Positions 1 through 7,617 of a DNA stretch of 31,983 bases are shown piece by piece (positions within the stretch are counted from its first letter, which is position 1; every line of letters begins with the position of its first letter). This DNA is from JANQKX01 sp039028695 (GTDB lineage: Bacteria; Pseudomonadota; Alphaproteobacteria; Kiloniellales; Kiloniellaceae): NCBI GenBank assembly GCA_039028695.1, contig JBCCHN010000051.1:1-31983 (forward strand). Direction: 5' to 3'. Under the pieces are notes generated by a model. That model searched no databases. It saw only the letters and a program-made list of their open reading frames with translations, and was not told the origin of the DNA. The position numbers and the translations under genes are program-made.

Positions 1-890
1 AGCTGGTTCGCCAGGCCATTGAATCAGTCAAGCGGCAAAGCTACCGAAACTTCGAGGTGGTGTTAGTCGATGACGGCAGCCCAGGTGAGGAAAATGCCCA
101 GTTCCTGGATCAACTGGAAAAGGAATTTACCCCATTGGGCTGGCAGGTCATTCGCCAGGAGAACCAGTTCGTTAGCGCGGCCCGCAACAACGCGGTCCAA
201 CACGCTCGCGGCGACTACATTTTGTTTATGGATGATGACAATGTGGCCCAACCTAACGAACTGGAAACTTTTGTCCGCGTCGCCCAGCGCAGCGGCGCCG
301 ATATATTGACGTCTTTTGCGAATTATTTCGACAGTGAGGAAATGCCGGGGCCCACCACCCGGCCATCACGGTGTTTTGCCCCCCTGGGGCCGAGCGTCGC
401 TTTTGGTTTTTTTGTCAACGGATTTGGTGACTGTAACGCCCTGATCCGACGGGAGACCTTTGTCGCTTTAGGCGGGTTCCGGACCGAGTACAGAGTGGGT
501 AAGGAAGATCATGAGCTATTCGCCCGCGCGGTCTTGCGGGGTTATCATTTGGAGGTCGTGCCCGAGGCTCTGTTCTGGTACCGCAAACCCAAAGGCGGGG
601 TAAAATCGCTCCACTATAGTCAAACAGCTGGAGTTTTGCGGGTGGCCAGCCCCTTCATTGAGGAAGTTCCCTTGGCCTATCGCTCGATCTTGCTATACGC
701 CAAATCGCTGCAGGACAAACAAGCAAAGAGACGCCAGAAACGCCTCAAAATCATGGGTGGCGCGGATTCAAATGCAGCGGTTAAGGTAGTTTGGCTGAGG
801 GATTTTTTAAAACAATTCAAGCATTCGCTTGTATGGCGGGCGGCGCGCAAGATGAAACGGATTTTGGGCGGATTATCACCGCACCACTGA
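1..890 (+). CDS. GT2 family glycosyltransferase, 5'-truncated by window edge
   Basis: The reading frame is open from base 3 and continues into the left edge, so the gene starts outside the window; the GTG at 57 lies inside the nucleotide-binding region and is not the real start. Visible residues show a classical GT-A family 2 fold: a VDDGS motif near the left edge, then AARN, a metal-binding FMDDDN about 75 codons in, and GGF followed by KEDHELFAR in the acceptor half. The enzyme should transfer a sugar from a nucleotide sugar onto a growing surface glycan at the inner membrane. The C-terminal ~60 residues are basic (RRQKRLK, RAARKMKRIL), which would suit membrane association. It resembles the C-terminal GT2 domain of the two-domain protein at 7618-9846, so the full protein may also be bimodular. 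Sugar specificity cannot be read from the sequence. Confidence 0.9.
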   Translation, partial: LVRQAIESVKRQSYRNFEVVLVDDGSPGEENAQFLDQLEKEFTPLGWQVIRQENQFVSAARNNAVQHARGDYILFMDDDNVAQPNELETFVRVAQRSGADILTSFANYFDSEEMPGPTTRPSRCFAPLGPSVAFGFFVNGFGDCNALIRRETFVALGGFRTEYRVGKEDHELFARAVLRGYHLEVVPEALFWYRKPKGGVKSLHYSQTAGVLRVASPFIEEVPLAYRSILLYAKSLQDKQAKRRQKRLKIMGGADSNAAVKVVWLRDFLKQFKHSLVWRAARKMKRILGGLSPHH

Positions 891-944
891 CGTCGCTAAC
901 GCTATGTGCCAGGTGCTAAAGCCGCCGTAACGACGGCATGGAGT

Positions 945-1955
945 TCAGTCCTCGGCCATCCATTTGGCCCGCAGATTTTCGAGTATCATCTTCTGATAGG
1001 CTGGGTCTTTGCTGGCATCAGGACCGGGCTTGCCGGACCAAAATCGCTGGCGAAAGGGCCTCGGCGGATCGGCAAGCCGATAGGCAGGCTTGGACTCGTG
1101 CTGCTCCCAGCGCGGCGAATAGATGCCATGCTTTTTCTTAATTTGGGAAACAATGGGCTTGTAGACCTTCTGGTAAAGGCGTTTACGTGATTGGATCGGC
1201 AATGTTTGCGTCCATCTTGATTGCCGGCCAAAGGCCTGGGCCACCAAATCCGGCGACGGATTGAAAATCACCTCTTCACCAAACCGCTCAGTGCATAAAA
1301 CAAGGGTATTCCTCGGCACGATAAAATTGCTGTTTTGACCGAATACCTCGATAGGCCGATCGGGCGAGTATAGGTAGCGCGGCATCTTGCCAGAATTAGC
1401 GCTTTGACCGCTAGACTGGATCAAGCCTTGGGGAAGTTCAGACGACAGCCCTAGAAAACTGAGGATTTTTGACAGGCCAACCTTGGGATCCGGCCGCAAA
1501 TCCTCATCGTAGTTGATAATTAGCACCTGGCGTTCGTCAAAGTTGTTTCGCAGATAGTTAAGAGCCTTGGGGACCTTAGCAAAATTAAGAGGTGCCGCCT
1601 CGGCAAAGCTGGAATCCAAAAGCTTGCCGATGCCCAAAGACTGAACATACCAAGAAAAGTCCACATCCATCGGGTTTCGCACCAGGAAAATCAATTTAAC
1701 CCGATCACCCATCACCTCCTTGATCCTGGGTAACCCTTTGCTACGCCAATAACCCGGCGTGATATCCCCGACCGCTTTATAGCCGCTGGCCTGACCATAA
1801 AAATCCTCATACCAGGACAAGCCCTTGTCCCAAAAGCGACCGAAGAACTGAATTTCTTTGCGGGGCAGAAAAATGTCCGGGTGTTCTTTCAAGCAGCGGT
1901 ACAAAAAAGAGGTACCCGCCTTATCCATGCCGATGACGATAAAGTTTGGGAGCAT
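945..1955 (-). CDS. PAPS-dependent sulfotransferase family protein
   Basis: This 336-residue protein has both PAPS signatures of the Sulfotransfer family. The 5'-phosphosulfate loop is at residues 9-18 (GMDKAGTSFL, with the lysine and Gly-Thr-Ser of the P-loop-like turn). The 3'-phosphate site is at residues 93-103 (RNPMDVDFSWY, with the expected Arg and Ser). The family moves sulfate from PAPS to hydroxyls of carbohydrates or other small acceptors. There is no signal peptide or obvious transmembrane segment, so it should act in the cytoplasm before export. It converges with the GT2 gene on its 3' side and diverges from the ABC exporter on its 5' side, which points to a glycan acceptor; that is inference. 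The ATG follows the weak purine run AAGGTTTCCTT. No cysDNC genes for making PAPS are in the window. Confidence 0.85.
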   Translation of the reverse strand: MLPNFIVIGMDKAGTSFLYRCLKEHPDIFLPRKEIQFFGRFWDKGLSWYEDFYGQASGYKAVGDITPGYWRSKGLPRIKEVMGDRVKLIFLVRNPMDVDFSWYVQSLGIGKLLDSSFAEAAPLNFAKVPKALNYLRNNFDERQVLIINYDEDLRPDPKVGLSKILSFLGLSSELPQGLIQSSGQSANSGKMPRYLYSPDRPIEVFGQNSNFIVPRNTLVLCTERFGEEVIFNPSPDLVAQAFGRQSRWTQTLPIQSRKRLYQKVYKPIVSQIKKKHGIYSPRWEQHESKPAYRLADPPRPFRQRFWSGKPGPDASKDPAYQKMILENLRAKWMAED

Positions 1956-2309
1956 AAGGAAACCTTTGTTTTGACCTCACTCCGAGCCGTATTTATTGAC
2001 GCCTCGGGCGAAACATCCGCGGTCCCCATACGACCGGGCGGGCGGCAAGATATACTGTGGACACAATGTCAAACAAGCAGCAATTAACCCCTTGGCGTGC
2101 TTGCTGCAATTCTCGGGAAGCGATCCTATAAAGGAGACAACCGGCCAGCATAAGGAACGCTTGAATGTTAACAATTCCAAAAATAGCAAAAGCTCGAAAT
2201 ACCTTTTCAAATGCAGCCATTGGTTTGATTGAGATTGCCAAGCCCTCTTGCATGTCTTAATACGATCCCCGTGATCGCTAGAATCTCTCGGCACCGGAAC
2301 CAGTGACAG
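1956..2309. other. Divergent intergenic region between sulfotransferase and ABC exporter
   Basis: No convincing coding sequence is visible in these 354 bases; the short ORFs present have no recognisable motif. The region must hold the promoters for both flanking genes. On the plus strand TTGCCA (2235-2240) and TAATAC (2258-2263) are 17 bases apart; the -10 match is poor. On the minus strand TATATC (2054-2049) lies 16 bases from a weak TTGTTT (2076-2071). Both are only candidates. Confidence 0.35.
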
Positions 2310-3086
2310 ATGTTTGCCAAATACCTGCCAATTAAATATTTTCCGGTCGTCTTTTATTTATCCCTCGTTGATCTCAAAAAAGAAGCATCGCAAAAGGCGA
2401 TTGGCATTATCTGGTGGTTGATCGACCCAATCTTAAATACTTTTATTTTCGCCTTTCTTTTACGCGTTGTCTTACGGGGTAAATCCGAAGACTTGGTCTT
2501 GTTTATTTTTGTTGGAATGGTGATTTGGACTTGGTTCGGTACTGCCGTGAGTGCAGCCATGACCTCAATATCAGGCAATAAAAACTTTATCACTCAGATT
2601 TACATACCCAAGGTGATCTTACCGATTCGGGCAATTTTGACGGAAACGCTTAAATTTGGCATCGCCCTGAGCCTTCTTTTTATTGTCGTCATCTGGTCCC
2701 AAACACCCTTTTTATCTGCCGTATGGGTTCTCGTCCCCCTGCTGATCATTCAGTTTACCTTTATTTTGGCTTGCGCCTTGGCAACTTCCGCCTTGGTACC
2801 CTTCGTCCCTGAACTATCTGCTATTTTTGGCTTTTTCATACGGGCCGGATTTTTCCTCTCGGGCGTATTTTTTGATATTTCCAGGGTCCCGGAACAATAT
2901 CAGTTTGTTGTTGAATACAATCCCATGGCACGACTAATCCAGGACTATCGGGGCGTCTTTATGGACGGCCTGGCCCCAGACCCCTTCCATCTTTGGGTCA
3001 TTTTCGCCTGTTCCTTGGTTGTCATTCTGGTTGCGCTTGTGGCCCATCAGCGGCTGGACTACATCTTTCCAAAAATCGTGCGATAA
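2310..3086 (+). CDS. ABC-2 type polysaccharide export permease (Wzm/KpsM-like)
   Basis: This 258-residue integral membrane protein has the usual length for Wzm/KpsM/TagG permeases. Hydrophobic segments lie at about residues 32-55, 62-86, 112-130, 137-163, 169-189 and 226-245, giving six membrane spans. The C-terminal motif YNPMARLIQDYR (203-214) is typical of the family. It should form the channel that moves a lipid-linked polysaccharide across the inner membrane, paired with the ATPase encoded 5 bases downstream. The ATG at 2310 is the first in frame and gives the normal short cytoplasmic N-terminus. The DNA looks more T-rich than its neighbours, but a membrane protein would cause that without transfer. 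Whether the substrate is O-antigen or capsule is unknown. Confidence 0.92.
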   Translation: MFAKYLPIKYFPVVFYLSLVDLKKEASQKAIGIIWWLIDPILNTFIFAFLLRVVLRGKSEDLVLFIFVGMVIWTWFGTAVSAAMTSISGNKNFITQIYIPKVILPIRAILTETLKFGIALSLLFIVVIWSQTPFLSAVWVLVPLLIIQFTFILACALATSALVPFVPELSAIFGFFIRAGFFLSGVFFDISRVPEQYQFVVEYNPMARLIQDYRGVFMDGLAPDPFHLWVIFACSLVVILVALVAHQRLDYIFPKIVR

Positions 3087-3091
3087 TCGAG

Positions 3092-4015
3092 ATGCCGGAC
3101 TACTGCCCTGAAAGCGAGCCCTTGGCCGATCAAGAAAAGCGGAAAAAAAAGCACGAGGTTGCGGTTTCTATTCGCAACGTGGGTGTCCGATATGTTCGCC
3201 GTCAAAGCCTCTTGACGTGGAAAACGCAACCCTTTTGGGCGCTAAAAGACGTGAGTTTTGACATTCGGCAAGGGCAAACCACCGGCATCATTGGAAAAAA
3301 TGGTGCCGGTAAGAGTTCACTCATCAGCGCTATTGCTGGGATTATAAAACCGGATCGGGGCTGGATTGACAGCCATGGGCGCCAAATTCGGCCTTTATCC
3401 GTCAAGGCCGGACTTGCGCGCACCTTGAGCGGCCGAGAAAATGCCATGATCAGCGGGATGCTTATGGGATTGAGCCGGGAACAAATTCGCCAACGCATGC
3501 CCGAGATCATTAAATTCGCCGAATTGGAAGAGTTTATCGACGATCCGCTAGGCACCTATTCGTCGGGCATGGCGGCCAGGCTGGGCTTTTCCGTCGCGAT
3601 CCATGTTGAAACGGATGTGATGTTGATCGACGAGGCGCTCGCAGCAGGTGACGCCAGTTTCCGCGAAAAATCCGCCGAGGCTCTCAGAAAAGTAATTCAA
3701 TCGGACAAAACCGTGGTGTTGGTATCCCACAACGCCCAAACGATCCGCAGTTTGTGCGATCATGCGGTATGGATCGATCAAGGAACCGTACGCATGCAAG
3801 GCGACCCCACAGAAGTTTTGCAGGCTTATGAGCGTGTTCATGAAATCAAAAAGGCCAATCGCAAAAACAAAAACCGGCGCATAAGACGGCGCATGCGTCG
3901 CCTGAAAAGACTAGTGACCGCAGCTACCGAATCGGGATTTATCCCCGACCAGAGCCTCCTGCGACCCGGTAAGCGGAAGAAAAATAGCGCCAAATCAGAA
4001 GTGCCTCCTCAATAA
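3092..4015 (+). CDS. ABC polysaccharide export ATPase (Wzt/KpsT-like) with basic C-terminal tail
   Basis: From the ATG at 3092 (5 bases after the permease stop) this is 307 residues; the frame stays open to 2993 but that would overlap the permease. Walker A is GKNGAGKSS (68-76), the ABC signature YSSGM (156-160), Walker B DVMLIDE (175-181) and the switch His is in VSHN (211-214). The WALKDVSF stretch near residue 49 is typical of Wzt-type ATPases. It powers export through the adjoining permease. The nucleotide-binding domain ends near residue 250. What follows is about 55 residues very rich in Arg and Lys (255-297), not the large carbohydrate-binding domain of O9a-type Wzt. Export coupled to recognition of a terminal cap by that domain is therefore unlikely here. 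Confidence 0.92.
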   Translation: MPDYCPESEPLADQEKRKKKHEVAVSIRNVGVRYVRRQSLLTWKTQPFWALKDVSFDIRQGQTTGIIGKNGAGKSSLISAIAGIIKPDRGWIDSHGRQIRPLSVKAGLARTLSGRENAMISGMLMGLSREQIRQRMPEIIKFAELEEFIDDPLGTYSSGMAARLGFSVAIHVETDVMLIDEALAAGDASFREKSAEALRKVIQSDKTVVLVSHNAQTIRSLCDHAVWIDQGTVRMQGDPTEVLQAYERVHEIKKANRKNKNRRIRRRMRRLKRLVTAATESGFIPDQSLLRPGKRKKNSAKSEVPPQ

Positions 4016-4028
4016 CGCCAGATTGCGG

Positions 4029-4895
4029 TTAGGGTTTAATCAAGCTCTGCAGGTAGGCTCTATAGGAGCTAGCGCCCATTTTCGCCGCCAATCGGCTAAG
4101 CTTTTCCTGGTTTATAAAGCCCATGTGATAGGCCACTTCCTCAACGCAGGCGATTTTAAGGCCCTGCCGGCTCTCTACGGTTCGCACAAATTCGCTGGCC
4201 TCGATAAGGGAATCATGGGTGCCAGTATCCAGCCAAGCAAAGCCGCGGCCCAGGGGCTCGTGGTAAAGTTGATCCTGGCCCAGGTAAGCCAGATTAACAT
4301 CGGTGATCTCGAGTTCGCCCCGTTTTGACGGCTCCAGGTTGCTAGCAATATCTATGACCTGACGGTCGTAAAAATAGAGTCCCGTAACGGCCCAGTTTGA
4401 GCGAGGCTCGTTAGGTTTTTCCTCCAACCCAACAATCCGGCCCTCTTGGTCCATGTCCACGATTCCATAGCGTTGAGGCTCGTTAACTCGATAGGTGAAG
4501 ATAGTCGCGCCTGTCTTTCGTTTCGCCGCAGATTGCAAGAGTTCGGGCAAACCGTGTCCAAAAAACAAGTTGTCGCCTAGGACCAGCGCGCACGATTCAT
4601 TATTGATAAAAGCCTTCCCGATCAAAAACGCCTCGGCCAAACCCGCCGGAATCGCCTGTTCGGCAAATTCAAACGTAAGGCCCCACTGAGTCCCGTCTCC
4701 TAGTAGACTCTTGAACGCCGGCAGATCCCGGGGCGTCGAAATGATTAAAATCTCCCGGACTCCGGCCAGCATCAACGTGCTGAGGGGATAGTAAATCATC
4801 GGCTTATCATAGACCGGCAAGAGCTGCTTGCTGACCGCCAAGGTGATGGGCTGCAAGCGGGTGCCGTGACCACCCGCTAGGATAATGCCTTTCAT
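4029..4895 (-). CDS. rfbA: Glucose-1-phosphate thymidylyltransferase
   Basis: This 288-residue enzyme makes dTDP-glucose from dTTP and glucose 1-phosphate, the first step of dTDP-L-rhamnose synthesis in the cytoplasm. The nucleotidyltransferase signature LAGGHGTRLQP is at residues 6-16, followed by SKQLLPVYDKPMIYYPLS, which is strongly conserved in RfbA/RmlA. LGDNLFFG near residue 110 carries the metal-binding Asp. Length matches the usual ~290 residues. It is the last gene of rfbC-rfbB-rfbD-rfbA; its ATG overlaps the rfbD stop in an ATGA junction (4895-4892), indicating translational coupling. It converges with the ABC ATPase gene, with only 13 bases between stops and no clear terminator hairpin. 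Confidence 0.97.
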   Translation of the reverse strand: MKGIILAGGHGTRLQPITLAVSKQLLPVYDKPMIYYPLSTLMLAGVREILIISTPRDLPAFKSLLGDGTQWGLTFEFAEQAIPAGLAEAFLIGKAFINNESCALVLGDNLFFGHGLPELLQSAAKRKTGATIFTYRVNEPQRYGIVDMDQEGRIVGLEEKPNEPRSNWAVTGLYFYDRQVIDIASNLEPSKRGELEITDVNLAYLGQDQLYHEPLGRGFAWLDTGTHDSLIEASEFVRTVESRQGLKIACVEEVAYHMGFINQEKLSRLAAKMGASSYRAYLQSLIKP

Positions 4896-5809
4896 TGCCG
4901 ATCCTCATGCTGATCTTCAAGGGGATGATGGCGCAGGTAGTCGTCTATAACGACTGCCAAGCCCTTTTGCCAATCAAAGGGTTCAATGCCAAACGTTCGT
5001 TGGGCCTTGCCGCCGTCCAATACGGAAAAAGCGGGGCGAACAGCTGGAGCGCCAAAGACTTCACTGGTCACAGCCTCCAAATGCGGAACTGTTTGTCCCA
5101 GCTCGGATAGTCGGACGAAGACCGCCTCTGCAAGACCAAACCAGGTCACCGATGGGGCACCAGCCAGGTGGTAAGTGCCCCAAGGAACGCCGTCTCTACC
5201 CAGGCATTGGCGAGAGATTGACACCAAAGCCGCGGCGAGCGGTTCAGCAGGTGTGGGACTTCCCCGCTGATCGGCGACCACCCTCACCTGCTTGTGGGTA
5301 GCCGCTAGGTCAAGCATGGTTTTGACAAACGACCGACCGTGACGCCCAAACAGCCAAGCGGCACGGACAATGACGTGCCGTGCTGCTATTTGGCGCACCG
5401 CTTCTTCACCGGCCGCCTTACTGGCGCCGTAAACCCCAAGGGGGTTAACGGCATCCGTCTCCACATAGGCATGGCGGCTTTGACCATCAAAAACATAATC
5501 CGAGGATAGGTGAATCAAGGGCAGACGGTGTTCAGCGCAGGCGCGGGCCAAATGGGCCGCCCCGTCGCGGTTTACCGCAAAGGCCTGCTCGGTCTCACGC
5601 TCGGCTCCATCCACTGCGGTATAAGCAGCGGCATTGATCACCACGTCACAGCACACCTCAGCAAGAACTCTATGCACCTGGTCGGATCGTGTGATATCCA
5701 ATTCTTGCTGACCCAATCGCACGATGATCGTCTCTGGCGCCCCACAGTCGCCAAGGGCTTGCCCCAATTGACCGTTGCCTCCCGTCACCAAAATTTTCAA
5801 GGCGTTCAA
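4892..5809 (-). CDS. rfbD: dTDP-4-dehydrorhamnose reductase
   Basis: This SDR-family enzyme carries out the last step to dTDP-L-rhamnose, the NAD(P)H reduction of dTDP-4-dehydrorhamnose. The chosen start is TTG at 5809, which overlaps the rfbB stop as TTGA and has AAGGGG 7 bases upstream; it gives 305 residues. A longer frame to 5947 lies wholly inside rfbB. A second TTG at 5800 (LKILVTGG) is possible. The cofactor motif GGNGQLG is at 10-16, Ser-Ser-Asp-Tyr-Val-Phe-Asp at about 102-108, and the catalytic pair Y127/K131 in VYGASK. The rfbC-B-D-A order leaves little doubt about function. Reading through from rfbB is likely through translational coupling. Confidence 0.95.
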   Translation of the reverse strand: MNALKILVTGGNGQLGQALGDCGAPETIIVRLGQQELDITRSDQVHRVLAEVCCDVVINAAAYTAVDGAERETEQAFAVNRDGAAHLARACAEHRLPLIHLSSDYVFDGQSRHAYVETDAVNPLGVYGASKAAGEEAVRQIAARHVIVRAAWLFGRHGRSFVKTMLDLAATHKQVRVVADQRGSPTPAEPLAAALVSISRQCLGRDGVPWGTYHLAGAPSVTWFGLAEAVFVRLSELGQTVPHLEAVTSEVFGAPAVRPAFSVLDGGKAQRTFGIEPFDWQKGLAVVIDDYLRHHPLEDQHEDRQ

Positions 5810-6945
5810 GTGGCAGCCCCTTGGGCTGCCGACCCATCTGTTTCGTGCCCGGCGTTTTCGGTCGTGCCGGTGCTGGGCTCGGTCTGCCGCTGACCTTTTA
5901 GGCCCAAACGCTCGCCTTGATAGGTGCCGGCCAGGATCCGACGCCACCAGTCATCGTGGGCCAAATACCAAGCCACAGTTTTTTCCAGACCGACCTCGAA
6001 GGCTAGGCGCGGGCCCCAACCCAGCTCTTCCTTGATCTTGGTGGCATCAATGGCGTAGCGAGCGTCATGTCCCGGACGATCGGTAACGAACCGGACTAGG
6101 CTCTCATAGCTTACGCCGTCCGCCCGGGGTCGCATCTGGTCCAAAATTCGGCAAATTTCCCGTACCACATCGATGTTTTGCCGCTCACACGAGCCGCCTA
6201 CATTGTAGGTTTCGCCGGGCCGGCCGGCCACCAGGATGCGGTATAGTGCGCGCGCGTGATCCTCCACAAACAGCCAATCGCGCACGTTTTTGCCGTTGCC
6301 ATAGACCGGCAGCTCTTGGCCGTCCATGGCTTTTGCGATCATCAGGGGAATGAGCTTTTCCGGAAACTGATAGGGCCCGTAATTGTTGGAGCAGTTGCTG
6401 ATCAGGGTCGGCAAGCCATAGGTCCGATGCCAGGCCGATACCAGATGATCCGCCGCCGCCTTGCTGGCGGCATAGGGCGAGTTGGGCCTATAGGGCGAGC
6501 TTTCACTGAACAGACCCTCCGCCCCCAAGGAGCCGTAGACCTCATCGGTGGAGACATTCAGAAAACGGAATTGGTTCTGCCGAGCCGGGGGCAACCCTTC
6601 CCAATAGGTCAGGGCCGCTTCCAAGAGGAGAAAGGTGCCATCGATATTCGTGCCGATGAAATCCGCCGGCCGATCGATGCCCCGATCGACATGGGTCTCA
6701 GCCGCCAAGTGTATAACCGAATCAGGTTGATGCTCATGAAAAAGCGCCCGCACCGTGGTGCCGTTCCTTAGATCCCCTTTTTGGAAGACATAGCGACCGC
6801 TTGTCGTCAAGCCGGCCGTCGATTCCACACTGGAGGCATAGGTCAAGGCGTCCAGATTGACAACATAGAGCCCAAGGTCAGTTACCAAATGGCGACAGAC
6901 CGCTGATCCGATAAAGCCTGACCCGCCGGTCACTAAGATCTTCAA
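5806..6945 (-). CDS. rfbB: dTDP-glucose 4,6-dehydratase
   Basis: This enzyme converts dTDP-glucose to dTDP-4-dehydro-6-deoxyglucose using bound NAD. I start at TTG 6945 because it is preceded by a strong GGAGGGG ribosome-binding site 3-5 bases away and gives the family's usual N-terminus LKILVTGGSGFIGS; the frame extends to a TTG at 6972. It is 379 residues, about 20-30 longer than typical RfbB. The NAD motif GGSGFIG is at 7-13, the dehydratase Thr-Asp-Glu at 133-135 and the Tyr/Lys pair at Y158/K162. The excess is a polar C-terminal tail after the GERLGL motif, rich in Thr, Glu, Gly and Ala, with no recognised domain. Its TGA stop overlaps the rfbD TTG start. Confidence 0.95.
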   Translation of the reverse strand: MKILVTGGSGFIGSAVCRHLVTDLGLYVVNLDALTYASSVESTAGLTTSGRYVFQKGDLRNGTTVRALFHEHQPDSVIHLAAETHVDRGIDRPADFIGTNIDGTFLLLEAALTYWEGLPPARQNQFRFLNVSTDEVYGSLGAEGLFSESSPYRPNSPYAASKAAADHLVSAWHRTYGLPTLISNCSNNYGPYQFPEKLIPLMIAKAMDGQELPVYGNGKNVRDWLFVEDHARALYRILVAGRPGETYNVGGSCERQNIDVVREICRILDQMRPRADGVSYESLVRFVTDRPGHDARYAIDATKIKEELGWGPRLAFEVGLEKTVAWYLAHDDWWRRILAGTYQGERLGLKGQRQTEPSTGTTENAGHETDGSAAQGAAT

Positions 6946-7012
6946 CCGCCCCTCCGATTGCACTGCGATCAAACCGCCGTTGCAAGTGACTCAGCGCAGG
7001 CCCGAAACGTGC

Positions 7013-7579
7013 CTAAGTCAGATTAAAAGTAAAGTAGTCGGGGAGTTCCCTCAAGGTGGGCCATTGGCGGTCCTTGCCCGTTAGCAGGTCGGTACGCACC
7101 CCAGACGGCCAGGCGATACCAATCTGCGGGTCGTCCCAGGCCAGTCCCCGCTCATGGTCCGGGTCATAGAAGCCTGACACCTTATAGAGGACCTCCGTAT
7201 CGGGCTCGAGAGTACAAAAGCCATGGGCAAAGCCGGCCGGCACCCAAAGCTGGCGCCAATTTTCCACCGACAGCTCCACGCTGACCCATCGGCCATATGT
7301 ATGCGACCCTTTGCGGATGTCCACCGCAACGTCCAAAATCGCTCCCCGCGCGACCCGCACCAGTTTGCCTTGGGGATGGGGAGGAATCTGAAAATGCAGT
7401 CCCCTCAACGTGCCTTTTTGCCTGGAGAGGGAATGATTGTCTTGAACAAAGTCCACATCCAAACCAGCGGCTATCCAATCCCGGCGGTTATAAACTTCCG
7501 AGAAAAAGCCCCTTTGATCGCCATTGCGCCGCGGCAGAATAATTTTTACGTCGGGAATCTCAGTCGGGGTGATTTGCAT
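7013..7579 (-). CDS. rfbC: dTDP-4-dehydrorhamnose 3,5-epimerase
   Basis: This 188-residue cupin-fold enzyme inverts C3 and C5 of dTDP-4-dehydro-6-deoxyglucose. Conserved features are RGFFSEVYN (23-31), the catalytic His in RGLHFQ (H62), VRVARGAILDVAVDIR (74-89), VPAGFAHGF (113-121) and the Tyr of LYKVS (Y132). Length is the family norm. It lies 38 bases downstream of the two-domain glycosyltransferase and 67 bases before the chosen rfbB start, so all five genes are probably one minus-strand transcript. I see no good ribosome-binding site before its ATG. The four rfb genes supply dTDP-L-rhamnose, which the WbbL-like transferases at 10192 and 11191 could use. Confidence 0.96.
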   Translation of the reverse strand: MQITPTEIPDVKIILPRRNGDQRGFFSEVYNRRDWIAAGLDVDFVQDNHSLSRQKGTLRGLHFQIPPHPQGKLVRVARGAILDVAVDIRKGSHTYGRWVSVELSVENWRQLWVPAGFAHGFCTLEPDTEVLYKVSGFYDPDHERGLAWDDPQIGIAWPSGVRTDLLTGKDRQWPTLRELPDYFTFNLT

Positions 7580-7617
7580 TGCAATTTGGCTTGGCCAATA
7601 ATTGGACTAAGCACGGC

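Noticed and set aside
921..937. Hairpin between the convergent GT2 and sulfotransferase genes as a bidirectional terminator
   Set aside because: The stem has a mismatch, almost no loop and no T-run on either side.
2310..3086. Horizontal transfer of the ABC permease gene because of its T-rich composition
   Set aside because: The bias is explained by hydrophobic codons of a membrane protein; the adjacent ATPase looks like the rest of the window.
5810..5947. 46-codon N-terminal extension of rfbD
   Set aside because: It lies inside rfbB and precedes the conserved LKILVTGG start of the enzyme; the TTGA junction at 5809 is a better start.
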